Shown here: positions 35,925 to 44,042 of the stretch, piece after piece
Numbering within the stretch: the stretch's first letter is position 1
Layout of the letters: each line of letters begins with the position of its first letter
Origin: Candidatus Butyricimonas faecavium
GTDB lineage: Bacteria; Bacteroidota; Bacteroidia; Bacteroidales; Marinifilaceae
Assembly (NCBI GenBank): GCA_944321125.1
Contig: CALUKD010000004.1
Span: forward strand, 62,001-126,000
Direction of reading: 5' to 3'
DNA: 64,000 bases
Notes under the pieces: generated by a model
Seen by the model: the letters and a program-made list of their open reading frames with translations, nothing else
Databases searched by the model: none
What the model was told of the DNA's origin: nothing
Translations under genes and position numbers: made by a program

Positions 35925-37301
35925 TTATTTTTGTACACCGTCAATGGTAGACAAATTATCATATATTTCAGCCGGAATTGTAAACGGTGCTCCAGGATTC
36001 TTGCTTAATTTAATGGAAGTCAATTTAGTATTTTTTGATAAATCGATACTTTCCAGTTTATTGTTTACGAGATCAAGAGTTGTTAATTCTAGGTTTTTAC
36101 TTAAGTCTATTGTAATTAATTTTTGGGAATCAGATGCTTGTGTACTTGCTTTACATCTTAACGTTTTTAGTTTCGTGTTCTTTGTGACATCTAAAGAACT
36201 TATTTTGTTATTATTTAAATCTAATGTTTCCAAGTTTACCAATGCAGATACATCAATTTCCGTGACGTTATTCGTTACTAATGTTAAAGATGTAATCCCT
36301 GTGAAGAATTGTATTCCATCCAAATCAGTTAATTTATCTTTAGCAGTACTTAATCCTGCATCCTCTAATTCGTTTGGAATATCCCCGTTTTTAGAGAGAT
36401 TTAGTTCTCCCGTATATGAGGCAGCCTTTTCTTTGTCTATTTTATAAGTATTACCCTCAACTGTAATGATATTCAGGTTTTTTAGACGGTAATTCAAATA
36501 TTCTCCTAACACTTTATTATTGATTACATAAAGATCACCTTCTTCTGGAATGGAAGGAGAGCCCCCTATTACGCCGATGGCAGTAGTTAGGTTATCAAAA
36601 ATTTCTTGGGATATAGTTAACGGACTTGGTGTATTACCCTTTAAATCAACAGATTTTAGTTTTGTGTTTTTAGATAGGTCCAAACTTTCTAACTCGTGTT
36701 TTTGCATTGTTAGGGTTACTAGTTCGGTGTTTTTCGTCAAATCAATTTTCGTCAATCTTTGCTCTTCTCCGGCCTTGGAACTGGCATTATAACTTAATGT
36801 CGTTAATTTTATATTTTTTGTCAAGTCTAAAGTACCGATCCAGTTATTATTCAAGTTTAATTCTGTTAGGTTTACTAGATTGGTTAAATCAATAGATGTC
36901 AATTCATTGGAAATAAGGATGAGGGATGTGGCTCCCGGGAAATATTGAATGCCATCTAAATTTGTGATTTTGTTTGCTGCGGTAGTCAGTCCAGCTGTTT
37001 CTAATTTTTTGATAAAAGTACCGCTTTTATTCAAGTTGATTTCTCCTGAATAATTCTTGGATTCTACGGTATCAATGACATATGAGGTCACTGCGTTTCC
37101 GTCTTCCATCGTGGTTTGAGAATAAACACCTGTAACTTTCAGGTATTTTAAATACTCCCCGAAAGCATTATCTTTGATGGGATAAAGATTGCTTTTGTCA
37201 TCCGGACCGGAGTCTTCGGTAAATGATACGTCATCTGTCGTACAAGCTTGAAAAGCGAGTAGGGACAAAATGAATACAATGCATAGATGTTTTGTTTTCA
37301 T
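35925..37301 (-). CDS. Leucine-rich-repeat lipoprotein with an internal duplication
   Basis: A surface or periplasmic lipoprotein of 458 residues: lipobox AFQAC (Cys20), an acidic linker, then two homologous modules (about 39-243 and 257-455). Each module has a lead-in (YPIKDNAFGEYLKY / YVINNKVLGEYLNY), a short beta segment (YSGEINLNKSG / YTGELNLSKNG), then leucine-rich repeats of about 21 residues (LTSIDLTNLVNLTELNLNNN type) and an ending IFDNLTT / IYDNLST. No catalytic motif is visible; a ligand- or peptide-binding role is inferred from its place as first gene of the operon. Confidence 0.82.
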   Translation of the reverse strand: MKTKHLCIVFILSLLAFQACTTDDVSFTEDSGPDDKSNLYPIKDNAFGEYLKYLKVTGVYSQTTMEDGNAVTSYVIDTVESKNYSGEINLNKSGTFIKKLETAGLTTAANKITNLDGIQYFPGATSLILISNELTSIDLTNLVNLTELNLNNNWIGTLDLTKNIKLTTLSYNASSKAGEEQRLTKIDLTKNTELVTLTMQKHELESLDLSKNTKLKSVDLKGNTPSPLTISQEIFDNLTTAIGVIGGSPSIPEEGDLYVINNKVLGEYLNYRLKNLNIITVEGNTYKIDKEKAASYTGELNLSKNGDIPNELEDAGLSTAKDKLTDLDGIQFFTGITSLTLVTNNVTEIDVSALVNLETLDLNNNKISSLDVTKNTKLKTLRCKASTQASDSQKLITIDLSKNLELTTLDLVNNKLESIDLSKNTKLTSIKLSKNPGAPFTIPAEIYDNLSTIDGVQK

Positions 37302-37349
37302 AGTGAACTGATATTTATAATTAATGATTTTAACTCATTTTACCATCAA

Positions 37350-37357
37350 CAAATTTA
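37350..37357 (-). promoter_or_regulatory. Possible -7 box of the seven-gene operon
   Basis: The minus strand reads TAAATTTG, an exact TAnnTTTG match, about 45 nt before the LRR lipoprotein ATG. No TTTG is found 19-21 nt further up, which would fit a promoter that depends on an activator. Confidence 0.35.
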
Positions 37358-37504
37358 TCCTCCAAGGGTAAACAGATCGATAAATAATCTGCTAACAAAT
37401 CATTAATTATTGCCTTTTTTCAGTTATTGATGTTGTTTTGTAGGACAAAAATACGTTTTAGCATTAAAAATTCATGTATAAGAAGAAAAAATAGAATTAA
37501 ATAG

Positions 37505-37512
37505 TAATTTTG
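37505..37512 (+). promoter_or_regulatory. Possible -7 box of the DUF1573 lipoprotein gene
   Basis: TAATTTTG matches TAnnTTTG; the -33 box is not evident. It places transcription start near 37517, before the ATG at 37534. Confidence 0.38.
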
Positions 37513-37533
37513 AATTTGTGAATGATTTATGAT

Positions 37534-38316
37534 ATGAGGATGAAAATATATGGGTTAATCATTATCGCTCTTTTGGTGAGTGCTTGTTCTTCAGACAAGC
37601 CTTCTAAAAAGTGTATTTACCCGGCAGGAGATTTATTCTTTAGCAAGGAAAAGGCTGGTTGGAAAGAAGTGTATATGGATGAAGAGTATTCTGACACGGT
37701 ATTGGTATACAATCCCACGAAAACGGGAATTCATTTGGAAAGTTTTAATCATTTCCCTGAAATCTCTTGTCGGAAGATTGGCCATTCCAGACAGGATTGG
37801 AGTTTAGGAGGATATATTGTAGAACCTGGAACTTGCGACACATTAATTGTAACGTTGTGTATCAAAAATGAATCTATGTTAGGTAATTACTATAATGTGT
37901 TGCGTTTCGTGATAAATGGAGAAGTTGATTATGATTACGGGTTTATGATTGATGTGCCTGTACGGGAGGATTTTGAGCGTTGGAGCGAGGAGGAAAAAGC
38001 ACAAGCTCCTCATTTTACAGTCGACTCGACGGAACGTGATTTTGGAACGCTTCGGGAAGGAGAGGAGGCCAAGATGGTTTTTAAAATACAGAATAGGGGG
38101 AAACGTAATTTGATTATCCGTAAAATAGAAACCACTTGTGGTTGTACTGCAGTACTCCCCAGTCAGCGTGTTCTTCTTCCTGACAAAGAAATGGAGTTGA
38201 ATGTCATTTTCCACTCTGCAGGACGGAACGGTAAACAACGTAAAGTTATTACCCTTTTTTGTAATGATCCCCGTCAACCCATGATCCAGCTGATTGTGAA
38301 AGGTGAAGTAAACTGA
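37534..38316 (+). CDS. DUF1573-domain lipoprotein
   Basis: A lipoprotein signal (LIIIALLVSACSS, lipobox Cys) is followed by two immunoglobulin-like beta domains. The second is a clear DUF1573 domain with RDFGTLREGEEAKMVFKIQNRGKRNL and the typical TTCGCTAVLPSQ turn. The first half is a more divergent copy. Function is unknown; the family is common on Bacteroidetes cell surfaces and in the periplasm. An ATG at 37522 is also in frame, but starts at 37534 or 37540 give a normal signal peptide. The gene is divergent from the peptide operon and stands alone. Confidence 0.78.
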   Translation: MRMKIYGLIIIALLVSACSSDKPSKKCIYPAGDLFFSKEKAGWKEVYMDEEYSDTVLVYNPTKTGIHLESFNHFPEISCRKIGHSRQDWSLGGYIVEPGTCDTLIVTLCIKNESMLGNYYNVLRFVINGEVDYDYGFMIDVPVREDFERWSEEEKAQAPHFTVDSTERDFGTLREGEEAKMVFKIQNRGKRNLIIRKIETTCGCTAVLPSQRVLLPDKEMELNVIFHSAGRNGKQRKVITLFCNDPRQPMIQLIVKGEVN

Positions 38317-38907
38317 AGATGTTGCATGATTTTTGGGACGGACAACCTGTGTGGCATGATTATTTAGACCTATCGTTTACATTTAAGTTTCCGCTAGATC
38401 CGGGAGATAATTATTGAAAAATTATTTGAGAAGTTGGTGTTATAAACTTGACACCTTGTCCGATGATTAGCTATGGTTAGGCTATCCTTTCCTTTGACCA
38501 TGAACATAGCATAAACATACCATGTACATAGTATGAATACTGATATGTGTATATGATATGTTAGTGTTATGTCTGAATTTTGTAGGTGTTCTAGGGCAAT
38601 GATTAAGGAAAGATAGACTAGATATACCTTATTATAAAAGGAGTTTTTCATGTAAAAATGAGTTTTGATATTTTCTTTTACAATCCGTTTATTTCACGAT
38701 AATGGTAAAAACACTCAATCAAATGCTTGCAGTTACGATAGTTAATAATTTGGGGGATAACTTTCAAATAAAATAGAACAATTAAAATGTTCATCCGATT
38801 ACAGAATCGAGGATTTTGGTATGAATATCCGTAAATCATATACAAACCCACTTGTTTTATTGCCATAAATTTGCTATTGGAAGTTTAACAGTAGAAGATC
38901 ACAAATT
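38317..38907. other. Gene-free 590-bp region
   Basis: Low-complexity AT-rich sequence. Two minus-strand frames of 62-85 codons have no start context, no family resemblance and unlikely composition. Positions 38498-38560 are rich in repeated ATG/CATA words (catgaacatagcataaacataccatg). A -7 box for the next gene lies at 38866-38873. Confidence 0.5.
38866..38873 (+). promoter_or_regulatory. Possible -7 box for the flavin-reductase fusion gene
   Basis: TAAATTTG, exact TAnnTTTG match, about 35 nt before the ATG at 38908; no TTTG at the usual upstream distance. Confidence 0.42.
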
Positions 38908-39915
38908 ATGGATAAGAGAAATCTTTTGAAAATTATATCGAGTTTTGTATTACTTGTCATGCTGTCATGCAGCTCGATAGTAAAAGAGAACACTGATCAA
39001 CCTAATATCATGGAAATAGAGAAGAAAAATCTCGGGAGTTTATTGGCTCTCTATCCGAAACCGCTGACAGTTGTTGGTACGAAGGTGGACGGGAAAGTAA
39101 ATTGGCTTGTTGTCGGACATACGGGTGTTATCGGTCATGACCGTATACTCGTTAGTATGAGTAAACAGCATTATTCTAATCAGGGAATCAAAAAATTGAA
39201 AAAATTTTCCATTAATCTAGTTAATCGTGAGATGTTGCCTAAAGTGGATTTTGTGGGAAGCGTGAGCGGGGAAACGGTTGATAAGTCGCACGTGTTTGCT
39301 TTTCATATTGGGGAGAATGGTACGCCTGTTATTGACGTGTCACCTTTGACGATGGAGTGTAACGTGGTGGATATTTACGAAACTGAAGGTTTTGATAATT
39401 TTATTTGCACGGTGGTCAATACCTATGCAAGTCCTGATGTTCTCAGTAGCAATGGTAAACTCGATTATACCCGTTTAAAGCCCGTGTTGTTTGAGTTTCC
39501 AACCTATTCTTACCTTGCCACGGGAGAAATAATTGGCAAATGCCTGAATTTGGATGAAGAACCCGGTATGTGTGCTAAACAATCGATGGCGGCAGATGGT
39601 ATCGTACGCCTGTCAAAAATAGAGGTCTATCCGGAGTATCTTGATGAGTATATGAAGTATGCGACTGAAGTGGGTGAAGTTTCCCTGCGTACCGAACCAG
39701 GTGTGTTAACCATGTATGCTGTCCGCGAAAAGGAAAATCCCTGTATGGTAACTATTCTTGAAACTTATGCAAGCCAAAAGGCGTACGAGTTACATATTGC
39801 ATCGGAACATTTTCAAAAGTATAAACAGGGAACATTGCACATGGTCAAGAAATTGACTCTCTCTGATCAGACACCACTTAATCCTGCCAACCAAATCAAT
39901 AATTTCATTCAATAA
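38908..39915 (+). CDS. Lipoprotein fusion of a flavin-reductase-like domain and an antibiotic-biosynthesis-monooxygenase domain
   Basis: A lipoprotein signal (VLLVMLSCSS, Cys near 21) is followed by an FMN-binding split-barrel/flavin-reductase-like domain (about 40-210: LGSLLALYPKPLTVVGTKVDGKVN, then FSINLVNREM, then VDFVGSVSGETVDKS) and a C-terminal ABM/YgiN-like ferredoxin-fold domain (about 232-325: IVRLSKIEVYPEYLDEYMKYA, LTMYAVREKENPC, ILETYASQKAYELHIASEHFQKY). Both domains are usually cytoplasmic and separate, so an exported fusion is unusual. The gene precedes the CMD/cupin gene by 5 nt. An oxidoreductase acting outside the cytoplasm is inferred; substrate and cofactor are unknown. Confidence 0.75.
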   Translation: MDKRNLLKIISSFVLLVMLSCSSIVKENTDQPNIMEIEKKNLGSLLALYPKPLTVVGTKVDGKVNWLVVGHTGVIGHDRILVSMSKQHYSNQGIKKLKKFSINLVNREMLPKVDFVGSVSGETVDKSHVFAFHIGENGTPVIDVSPLTMECNVVDIYETEGFDNFICTVVNTYASPDVLSSNGKLDYTRLKPVLFEFPTYSYLATGEIIGKCLNLDEEPGMCAKQSMAADGIVRLSKIEVYPEYLDEYMKYATEVGEVSLRTEPGVLTMYAVREKENPCMVTILETYASQKAYELHIASEHFQKYKQGTLHMVKKLTLSDQTPLNPANQINNFIQ

Positions 39916-39920
39916 ATAAA

Positions 39921-40751
39921 ATGATTATGAATAAATTTCTTTTATTTTCAGTATTCAGTATTTTAACATTAAATGTTATGGCACAAGAAAAGATCGTACA
40001 AACGGCTGGGCGTAACCAACTTGGGGAGTTTGCCCCTAAATTTGCGGAACTCAATGATGATGTCCTTTTTGGTGAAGTTTGGAGTCGTACTGATAAACTT
40101 GGTTTACGAGACCGTAGTTTAGTGACGATTACTTCCCTTATTAGTCAGGGAATTACGGATAATTCGCTTGTTTTTCATCTTCAGTCGGCGAAAAAAAACG
40201 GAATCTCCCGTACCGAAATTGCCGAGATTATTACCCATATAGGCTTTTATGCCGGTTGGCCGAAAGCGTGGGCAGCATTTAATTTGGCAAAAGGTGTGTG
40301 GGCGGAAGACACAACTGGTGATGATGCAAAGGCGGCTTTCCAACGCAAAATGATTTTCCCTATCGGTGAGCCGAATACAGCATACGCAAAGTATTTTATT
40401 GGGAATAGTTATCTCGCTCCGGTTTCTCGTGAGCAAGTTGCGATTTCCAATGTCACTTTTGAACCACGTTGTCGTAATAATTGGCACATCCATCGTGCAA
40501 CGAAAGGTGGAGGACAGATGCTTATCGGTGTTGCCGGGCGTGGTTGGTATCAGGAAGAAGGTAAGGCTCCCGTGGAGATTTTGCCTGGTACGGTCATCCA
40601 TATTCCTGCTAACGTGAAACATTGGCATGGAGCTGCTGCCGATAGTTGGTTCGCTCATTTGGCCTTTGAGATTCCCGGAGAGAAAACCTCTAACGAGTGG
40701 CTCGAACCGGTTACGGATGAAGAGTACAATAAACTCGAACAGGGTAAGTAA
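39921..40751 (+). CDS. Exported carboxymuconolactone-decarboxylase-like and cupin fusion
   Basis: A signal peptide ending NVMAQ is followed by a CMD/AhpD-like helical domain (about 30-125: VWSRTDKLGLRDRSLVTITSLIS, LQSAKKNGISRTEIAEIITHIGFYAGWPKAW) and a cupin domain (about 165-260) with metal-binding candidates in WHIHRATKGGGQML and NVKHWHGA. The CMD part lacks the CxxC of peroxidase-type AhpD and so is more like a decarboxylase/lactonase scaffold. Start may be at 39921 or at the in-frame ATG at 39927. Paired with the upstream exported flavin-reductase fusion; a joint redox role is likely but unproven. Confidence 0.8.
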   Translation: MIMNKFLLFSVFSILTLNVMAQEKIVQTAGRNQLGEFAPKFAELNDDVLFGEVWSRTDKLGLRDRSLVTITSLISQGITDNSLVFHLQSAKKNGISRTEIAEIITHIGFYAGWPKAWAAFNLAKGVWAEDTTGDDAKAAFQRKMIFPIGEPNTAYAKYFIGNSYLAPVSREQVAISNVTFEPRCRNNWHIHRATKGGGQMLIGVAGRGWYQEEGKAPVEILPGTVIHIPANVKHWHGAAADSWFAHLAFEIPGEKTSNEWLEPVTDEEYNKLEQGK

Positions 40752-40794
40752 TGATTATTTTCGCTGATCCTGCTGTTTTTTAGGACGTTCTTTA

Positions 40795-40802
40795 TATATT
40801 TG
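40795..40802 (+). promoter_or_regulatory. Possible -7 box for the winged-helix gene
   Basis: TATATTTG, exact TAnnTTTG match. Its predicted start near 40808 leaves a 36-nt leader to the out-of-frame ATG at 40844, supporting that ATG as the original start. Confidence 0.42.
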
Positions 40803-40843
40803 ACAAAAATGGATGAAGATGTTGTCCTAGAAAATGCAAATAT

Positions 40844-40907
40844 ATGATTACAGATATTCGTTTGAGAAGTCAGCAGTTGGTGGATCCGGCTTTTAATGAT
40901 CCTAAAA
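40844..40907 (+). pseudogene. Out-of-frame original N-terminus of the winged-helix gene
   Basis: From ATG 40844 the frame reads MITDIRLRSQQLVDPAFNDPK, the usual opening of this family, and then runs into an AAAA run (40904-40907). Removing one A joins it exactly to ELVAWMGALQ in the main frame. This looks like a 1-base insertion, a slippage site or a sequencing error. Confidence 0.6.
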
Positions 40908-41891
40908 GAGCTTGTGGCGTGGATGGGCGCTTTGCAGGGACAGGAGTATAGTATGGCGAAATGGGCTATAGGTTTGCGGTTGAAAAAGCCGGATATTCGG
41001 AAGGTAGAGGCGGCTTTGGAGAAGGGGGAGATATTGAGGACTCATGTGCTACGTCCGACTTGGCATCTGGTTGTGGCAGAGGATATTCGATGGATGTTAA
41101 AACTGTCGAACAGACGGATGAAGCAGGCGTATGATTCGTATTGGAAGAATCACGGAATATCGGAAGAGTTGTATATTAGGGGCCATGATGTGATCGTGAG
41201 GGCTTTGGAAGGGAATAGATATTTGACCCGGCAGGAGATTGGCGAGGAATTGAATCGGGCGGGAGTTGTCGTGGGGGATGATTTGGTGAAGTATTTTTTG
41301 GGGAGGGCGGAAGTAGACGGTGTTATTTGTAATGGAGTGGATAACGGGAATAAACGAACTTATGCTTTACTGGACGAACGGGTTCCCTCTATGAAGGAAT
41401 TGCACAAGGAAGAGGCTTTGGTGAAATTGGCAATAAAATATTTCAGGAGTCATTCCCCTGCTAGTTTACAAGATTTTATCTGGTGGTCAGGATTATCTAT
41501 AACAGAGGCGAAACAGGCGATTAGGTTGATTGATTCGGAACTGATCACGGAAAGAATAGGAGAGAGGGATTGGTTGATTCATGAATCGTGTGCAAGAAAT
41601 GTACGTGCGAAACGGATTGTACATTTGTTGCCTTCGTATGATGAATATCTCATCAGTTATAAAGATCGTTCGATGGTACTGGCACCGGAGTATTACAGAA
41701 AAGCTTTTAATACCTTTGGTATTTTCTATCCGGTGATTTTGTATAATGGGAAAATTATCGGGAATTGGAATAAGTCTGCTAAGAAAAAACAATTCGAAAT
41801 AGAATCTTCATTTTTTATTCCGGGGATAAATGTCGATGGGGCGGAGTTAGATAAGGCAAAAGAAAGGTTTAGGATATTTTATAATAGGTAG
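40896..41891 (+). CDS. Winged-helix DNA-binding-domain protein (AlkZ/YcaQ-related, HTH_42)
   Basis: The 331-residue main frame belongs to the HTH_42/AlkZ-like superfamily: ELVAWMGALQGQEYSMAKWAIGLRL near the start, THVLRPTWHLV with the conserved T-x-RPTWH, then winged-helix modules and LLPSYDEYLISYKDRS near the C-terminus. Characterised relatives are DNA glycosylases that unhook interstrand crosslinks; the family also has members of unknown activity, so function here is tentative. The annotated start at 40896 lacks about 17 residues of the normal N-terminus because of a 1-base shift at 40904-40907. The rest of the frame is open, suggesting recent change or tolerated loss. Confidence 0.72.
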   Translation: MILKELVAWMGALQGQEYSMAKWAIGLRLKKPDIRKVEAALEKGEILRTHVLRPTWHLVVAEDIRWMLKLSNRRMKQAYDSYWKNHGISEELYIRGHDVIVRALEGNRYLTRQEIGEELNRAGVVVGDDLVKYFLGRAEVDGVICNGVDNGNKRTYALLDERVPSMKELHKEEALVKLAIKYFRSHSPASLQDFIWWSGLSITEAKQAIRLIDSELITERIGERDWLIHESCARNVRAKRIVHLLPSYDEYLISYKDRSMVLAPEYYRKAFNTFGIFYPVILYNGKIIGNWNKSAKKKQFEIESSFFIPGINVDGAELDKAKERFRIFYNR

Positions 41892-42232
41892 AATGACTGA
41901 TGCAGATCAGTCGGGATGTCGGTTAGGATGAGTTCTGACCATTCTTCTCGGGCCGGGATTACCCGATGATGTGTAAGTTTGATTGTCGGCAAGATATTGA
42001 TACGTGTGGTTGTTCTAAACTTTTTTGCGTTCCCAATAGTTCAATATCCGGTTGCAGGTGAGGCTAAACAGATATATTTGTTCAAACATAAGGTTACTCT
42101 ATTTGTAATCTTGCATACGTTCCATAATCTAATTTTGATTGTTTATAAAGTCAGAACGAGTGAAATTAAAAACAAAATAGCCCTAGATACGTATTCCTTT
42201 TTTAATTAATTTTGGCGTTCAAAGATAAGATT
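41892..42232. other. Gene-free region with hairpins and candidate promoters
   Basis: A hairpin GACTGAT..ATCAGTC (41895-41912) and a TCGGG..CCCGA hairpin (about 41948-41965) follow the winged-helix gene and may end its transcript, although no T run is present. A plus-strand frame at 41979-42209 is judged spurious. GTTG (42051-42054), an 18-nt spacer and TATATTTG (42073-42080) form a promoter candidate; TAATTTTG at 42131-42138 is another. Confidence 0.45.
42073..42080 (+). promoter_or_regulatory. Possible -7 box for the AspT/YidE-type transporter
   Basis: TATATTTG matches TAnnTTTG with GTTG 18 nt upstream. It would give a leader of about 150 nt; the box at 42131-42138 would give a shorter one. 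Confidence 0.35.
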
Positions 42233-43903
42233 ATGGAATGGTTGACTAGTTTATTAACAGAACATTCAGTGATTCAAGCCGTAATAGTAGTTTCTCTGGT
42301 GTCTGCGGTAGGGCTGGCTTTAGGGAAAATCAGTATGTGGGGCGTGTCGTTGGGAGTAACTTTCGTATTTTTCGTGGGCATCATGGCAGGGCATTTCGGG
42401 GTGTCGATTGATCCGCAAATGTTGAATTATGCGGAGAGTTTCGGTCTGATTATTTTCGTGTATGCCTTGGGTGTACAGGTGGGACCCGGTTTTTTCTCTT
42501 CTTTGGGGAGAGGGGGACTGAAATTGAATATGCTGGCCATGTTGGTGGTTTTGTTGGGAATTGTGATGACCTTGGGATTTCATTGGACCACGGGTGTATC
42601 TTTGCCAGATATGGTGGGAATTTTGAGTGGTGCAGTGACGAATACTCCTGCATTGGGAGCAGCCCAGCAGACTTTGAAACAGTTGAATGATCCCGCTATT
42701 CAGCAATCGGATTTGGCTTTGGGGTGTGCCGTGGCTTACCCGTTGGGAGTGGTGGGTGTGATTCTTGCCGTTATTTTAGTACGTAAACTTTTTGCTTCCA
42801 GCATATTTTTCAAGAAAAGTGATGAAGATAGTCACAAGAAGACAGTAGTTATGGGTTTTCTTGTGAGTAATCCCGGTGTATTTGGTAAGACAATTAAGGA
42901 GATTGCTCAACAATCGTCCAAGAAGTTCGTGGTTTCCCGGTTGTGGAGGGCTGAGAAGGTGATTATTCCGGCGTCCGATACGATGGTAAAAGAGGGGGAT
43001 TGTTTGCTGATGATCACGACGGAAGGGGATGTAGAGGCATTGACCATGTTGCTTGGAAAGCGGGATACGAGGGATTGGAATAAGGAGGATATTGACTGGG
43101 ACGCTATTGATAGTCAGTTGGTGTCCCACCGGATTGTGATTACCCGGTCGGAAATTAACGGGAAGCGATTAGGGGCGTTGCGTTTGAGAAATCAATATGG
43201 AATAAATGTAACCCGCATTTACCGGGCTGGTATCGTGTTATTACCCACGCCAGATTTGACTTTGCAGTTGGGTGATCGATTGACGGTGGTCGGGGAGGAG
43301 TCTGCCATCGCGAAAGTCGAGAACGTGGTGGGGAATGCCGTGAAGGATTTGGACGAACCTAACTTGGTGGCCGTTTTTATTGGAATGGTGTTGGGTTTGT
43401 TGTTGGGATCAATTCCTTTGACGATTCCGGGCATTAGTTTTCCGGTAAAGTTAGGTTTGGCCGGGGGACCTATCGTGATGGGAATTCTCGTGGGGGCTTT
43501 CGGTCCTCGAATTCACATGGTGACTTACACGACAATAAGTGCCAATCTGATGTTACGGGCATTGGGACTTTCTATGTATTTAGCTTGTTTGGGACTTGAT
43601 GCGGGAACTCATTTCTTCGAAACCGTGTTCCGTCCGGAGGGTGCATTGTGGGTTGGTTTGGGATTTGCCATTACGGTGATTCCGGTGATCCTTGTTGCAA
43701 TTGTATCCATTAAATGGATGAAGATTGATTTCGGTTCGGTGGCCGGAATGTTGTGCGGGAGTATGTCAAACCCGATGGCGCTGAATTATGTGAATAGTAC
43801 GGTGGATAGTGACACTCCTTCGGTGGCTTACGCAACGGTTTACCCGTTGACGATGTTCGTGAGAGTTATTATGGCACAGGTGATTTTAATGTTATTCTTG
43901 TAA
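42233..43903 (+). CDS. AspT/YidE/YbjL-family transporter with two RCK_C domains
   Basis: An inner-membrane carrier of 556 residues: an N-terminal membrane half (about 10-190, including FGLIIFVYALGVQVGPGFF and LSGAVTNTPALGAA), two TrkA-C/RCK_C regulatory domains (about 205-275 and 298-368; GKTIKEIAQQSSKKFVVSRLWR and GKRLGALRLRNQYGINVTRIYR) and a C-terminal membrane half (about 378-556) with the matching CGSMSNPMALNYV motif. AspT in lactic acid bacteria exchanges aspartate for alanine; most YidE-type members have no known substrate. The ATG at 42233 is preferred to a TTG at 42212. Confidence 0.85.
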   Translation: MEWLTSLLTEHSVIQAVIVVSLVSAVGLALGKISMWGVSLGVTFVFFVGIMAGHFGVSIDPQMLNYAESFGLIIFVYALGVQVGPGFFSSLGRGGLKLNMLAMLVVLLGIVMTLGFHWTTGVSLPDMVGILSGAVTNTPALGAAQQTLKQLNDPAIQQSDLALGCAVAYPLGVVGVILAVILVRKLFASSIFFKKSDEDSHKKTVVMGFLVSNPGVFGKTIKEIAQQSSKKFVVSRLWRAEKVIIPASDTMVKEGDCLLMITTEGDVEALTMLLGKRDTRDWNKEDIDWDAIDSQLVSHRIVITRSEINGKRLGALRLRNQYGINVTRIYRAGIVLLPTPDLTLQLGDRLTVVGEESAIAKVENVVGNAVKDLDEPNLVAVFIGMVLGLLLGSIPLTIPGISFPVKLGLAGGPIVMGILVGAFGPRIHMVTYTTISANLMLRALGLSMYLACLGLDAGTHFFETVFRPEGALWVGLGFAITVIPVILVAIVSIKWMKIDFGSVAGMLCGSMSNPMALNYVNSTVDSDTPSVAYATVYPLTMFVRVIMAQVILMLFL

Positions 43904-44042
43904 AAATGTTAAAATAGAACATATTGCTGGTATAGGATTTGATGCAACTCAAGTATTGTTCAGGGGAAGGTTGTAACTAAATGTTATGATATTCCGTAAA
44001 CATATATTCAAATAATGTGAAATGTCAGGAAAAGAAATTCAT

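Larger units (their letters stand above)
37302..37533. other. Divergent intergenic region between the LRR operon and the DUF1573 gene
   Basis: AT-rich, no gene. It holds one -7-like box in each direction (minus 37350-37357, plus 37505-37512). Confidence 0.5.

Noticed and set aside
28333-37301. Polysaccharide utilisation locus
   Set aside because: There is no SusC/SusD pair and no glycoside hydrolase; the porins are Porin_O_P and the enzymes are peptidases.
38394-38866. Two minus-strand frames of 85 and 62 codons in the 38.3-38.9 kb gap
   Set aside because: Low-complexity hydrophobic translations without plausible start context or motif.
41979-42209. 76-codon plus-strand frame before the AspT/YidE-type transporter
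   Set aside because: No family resemblance, contains promoter-like boxes, and composition is that of AT-rich intergenic DNA.
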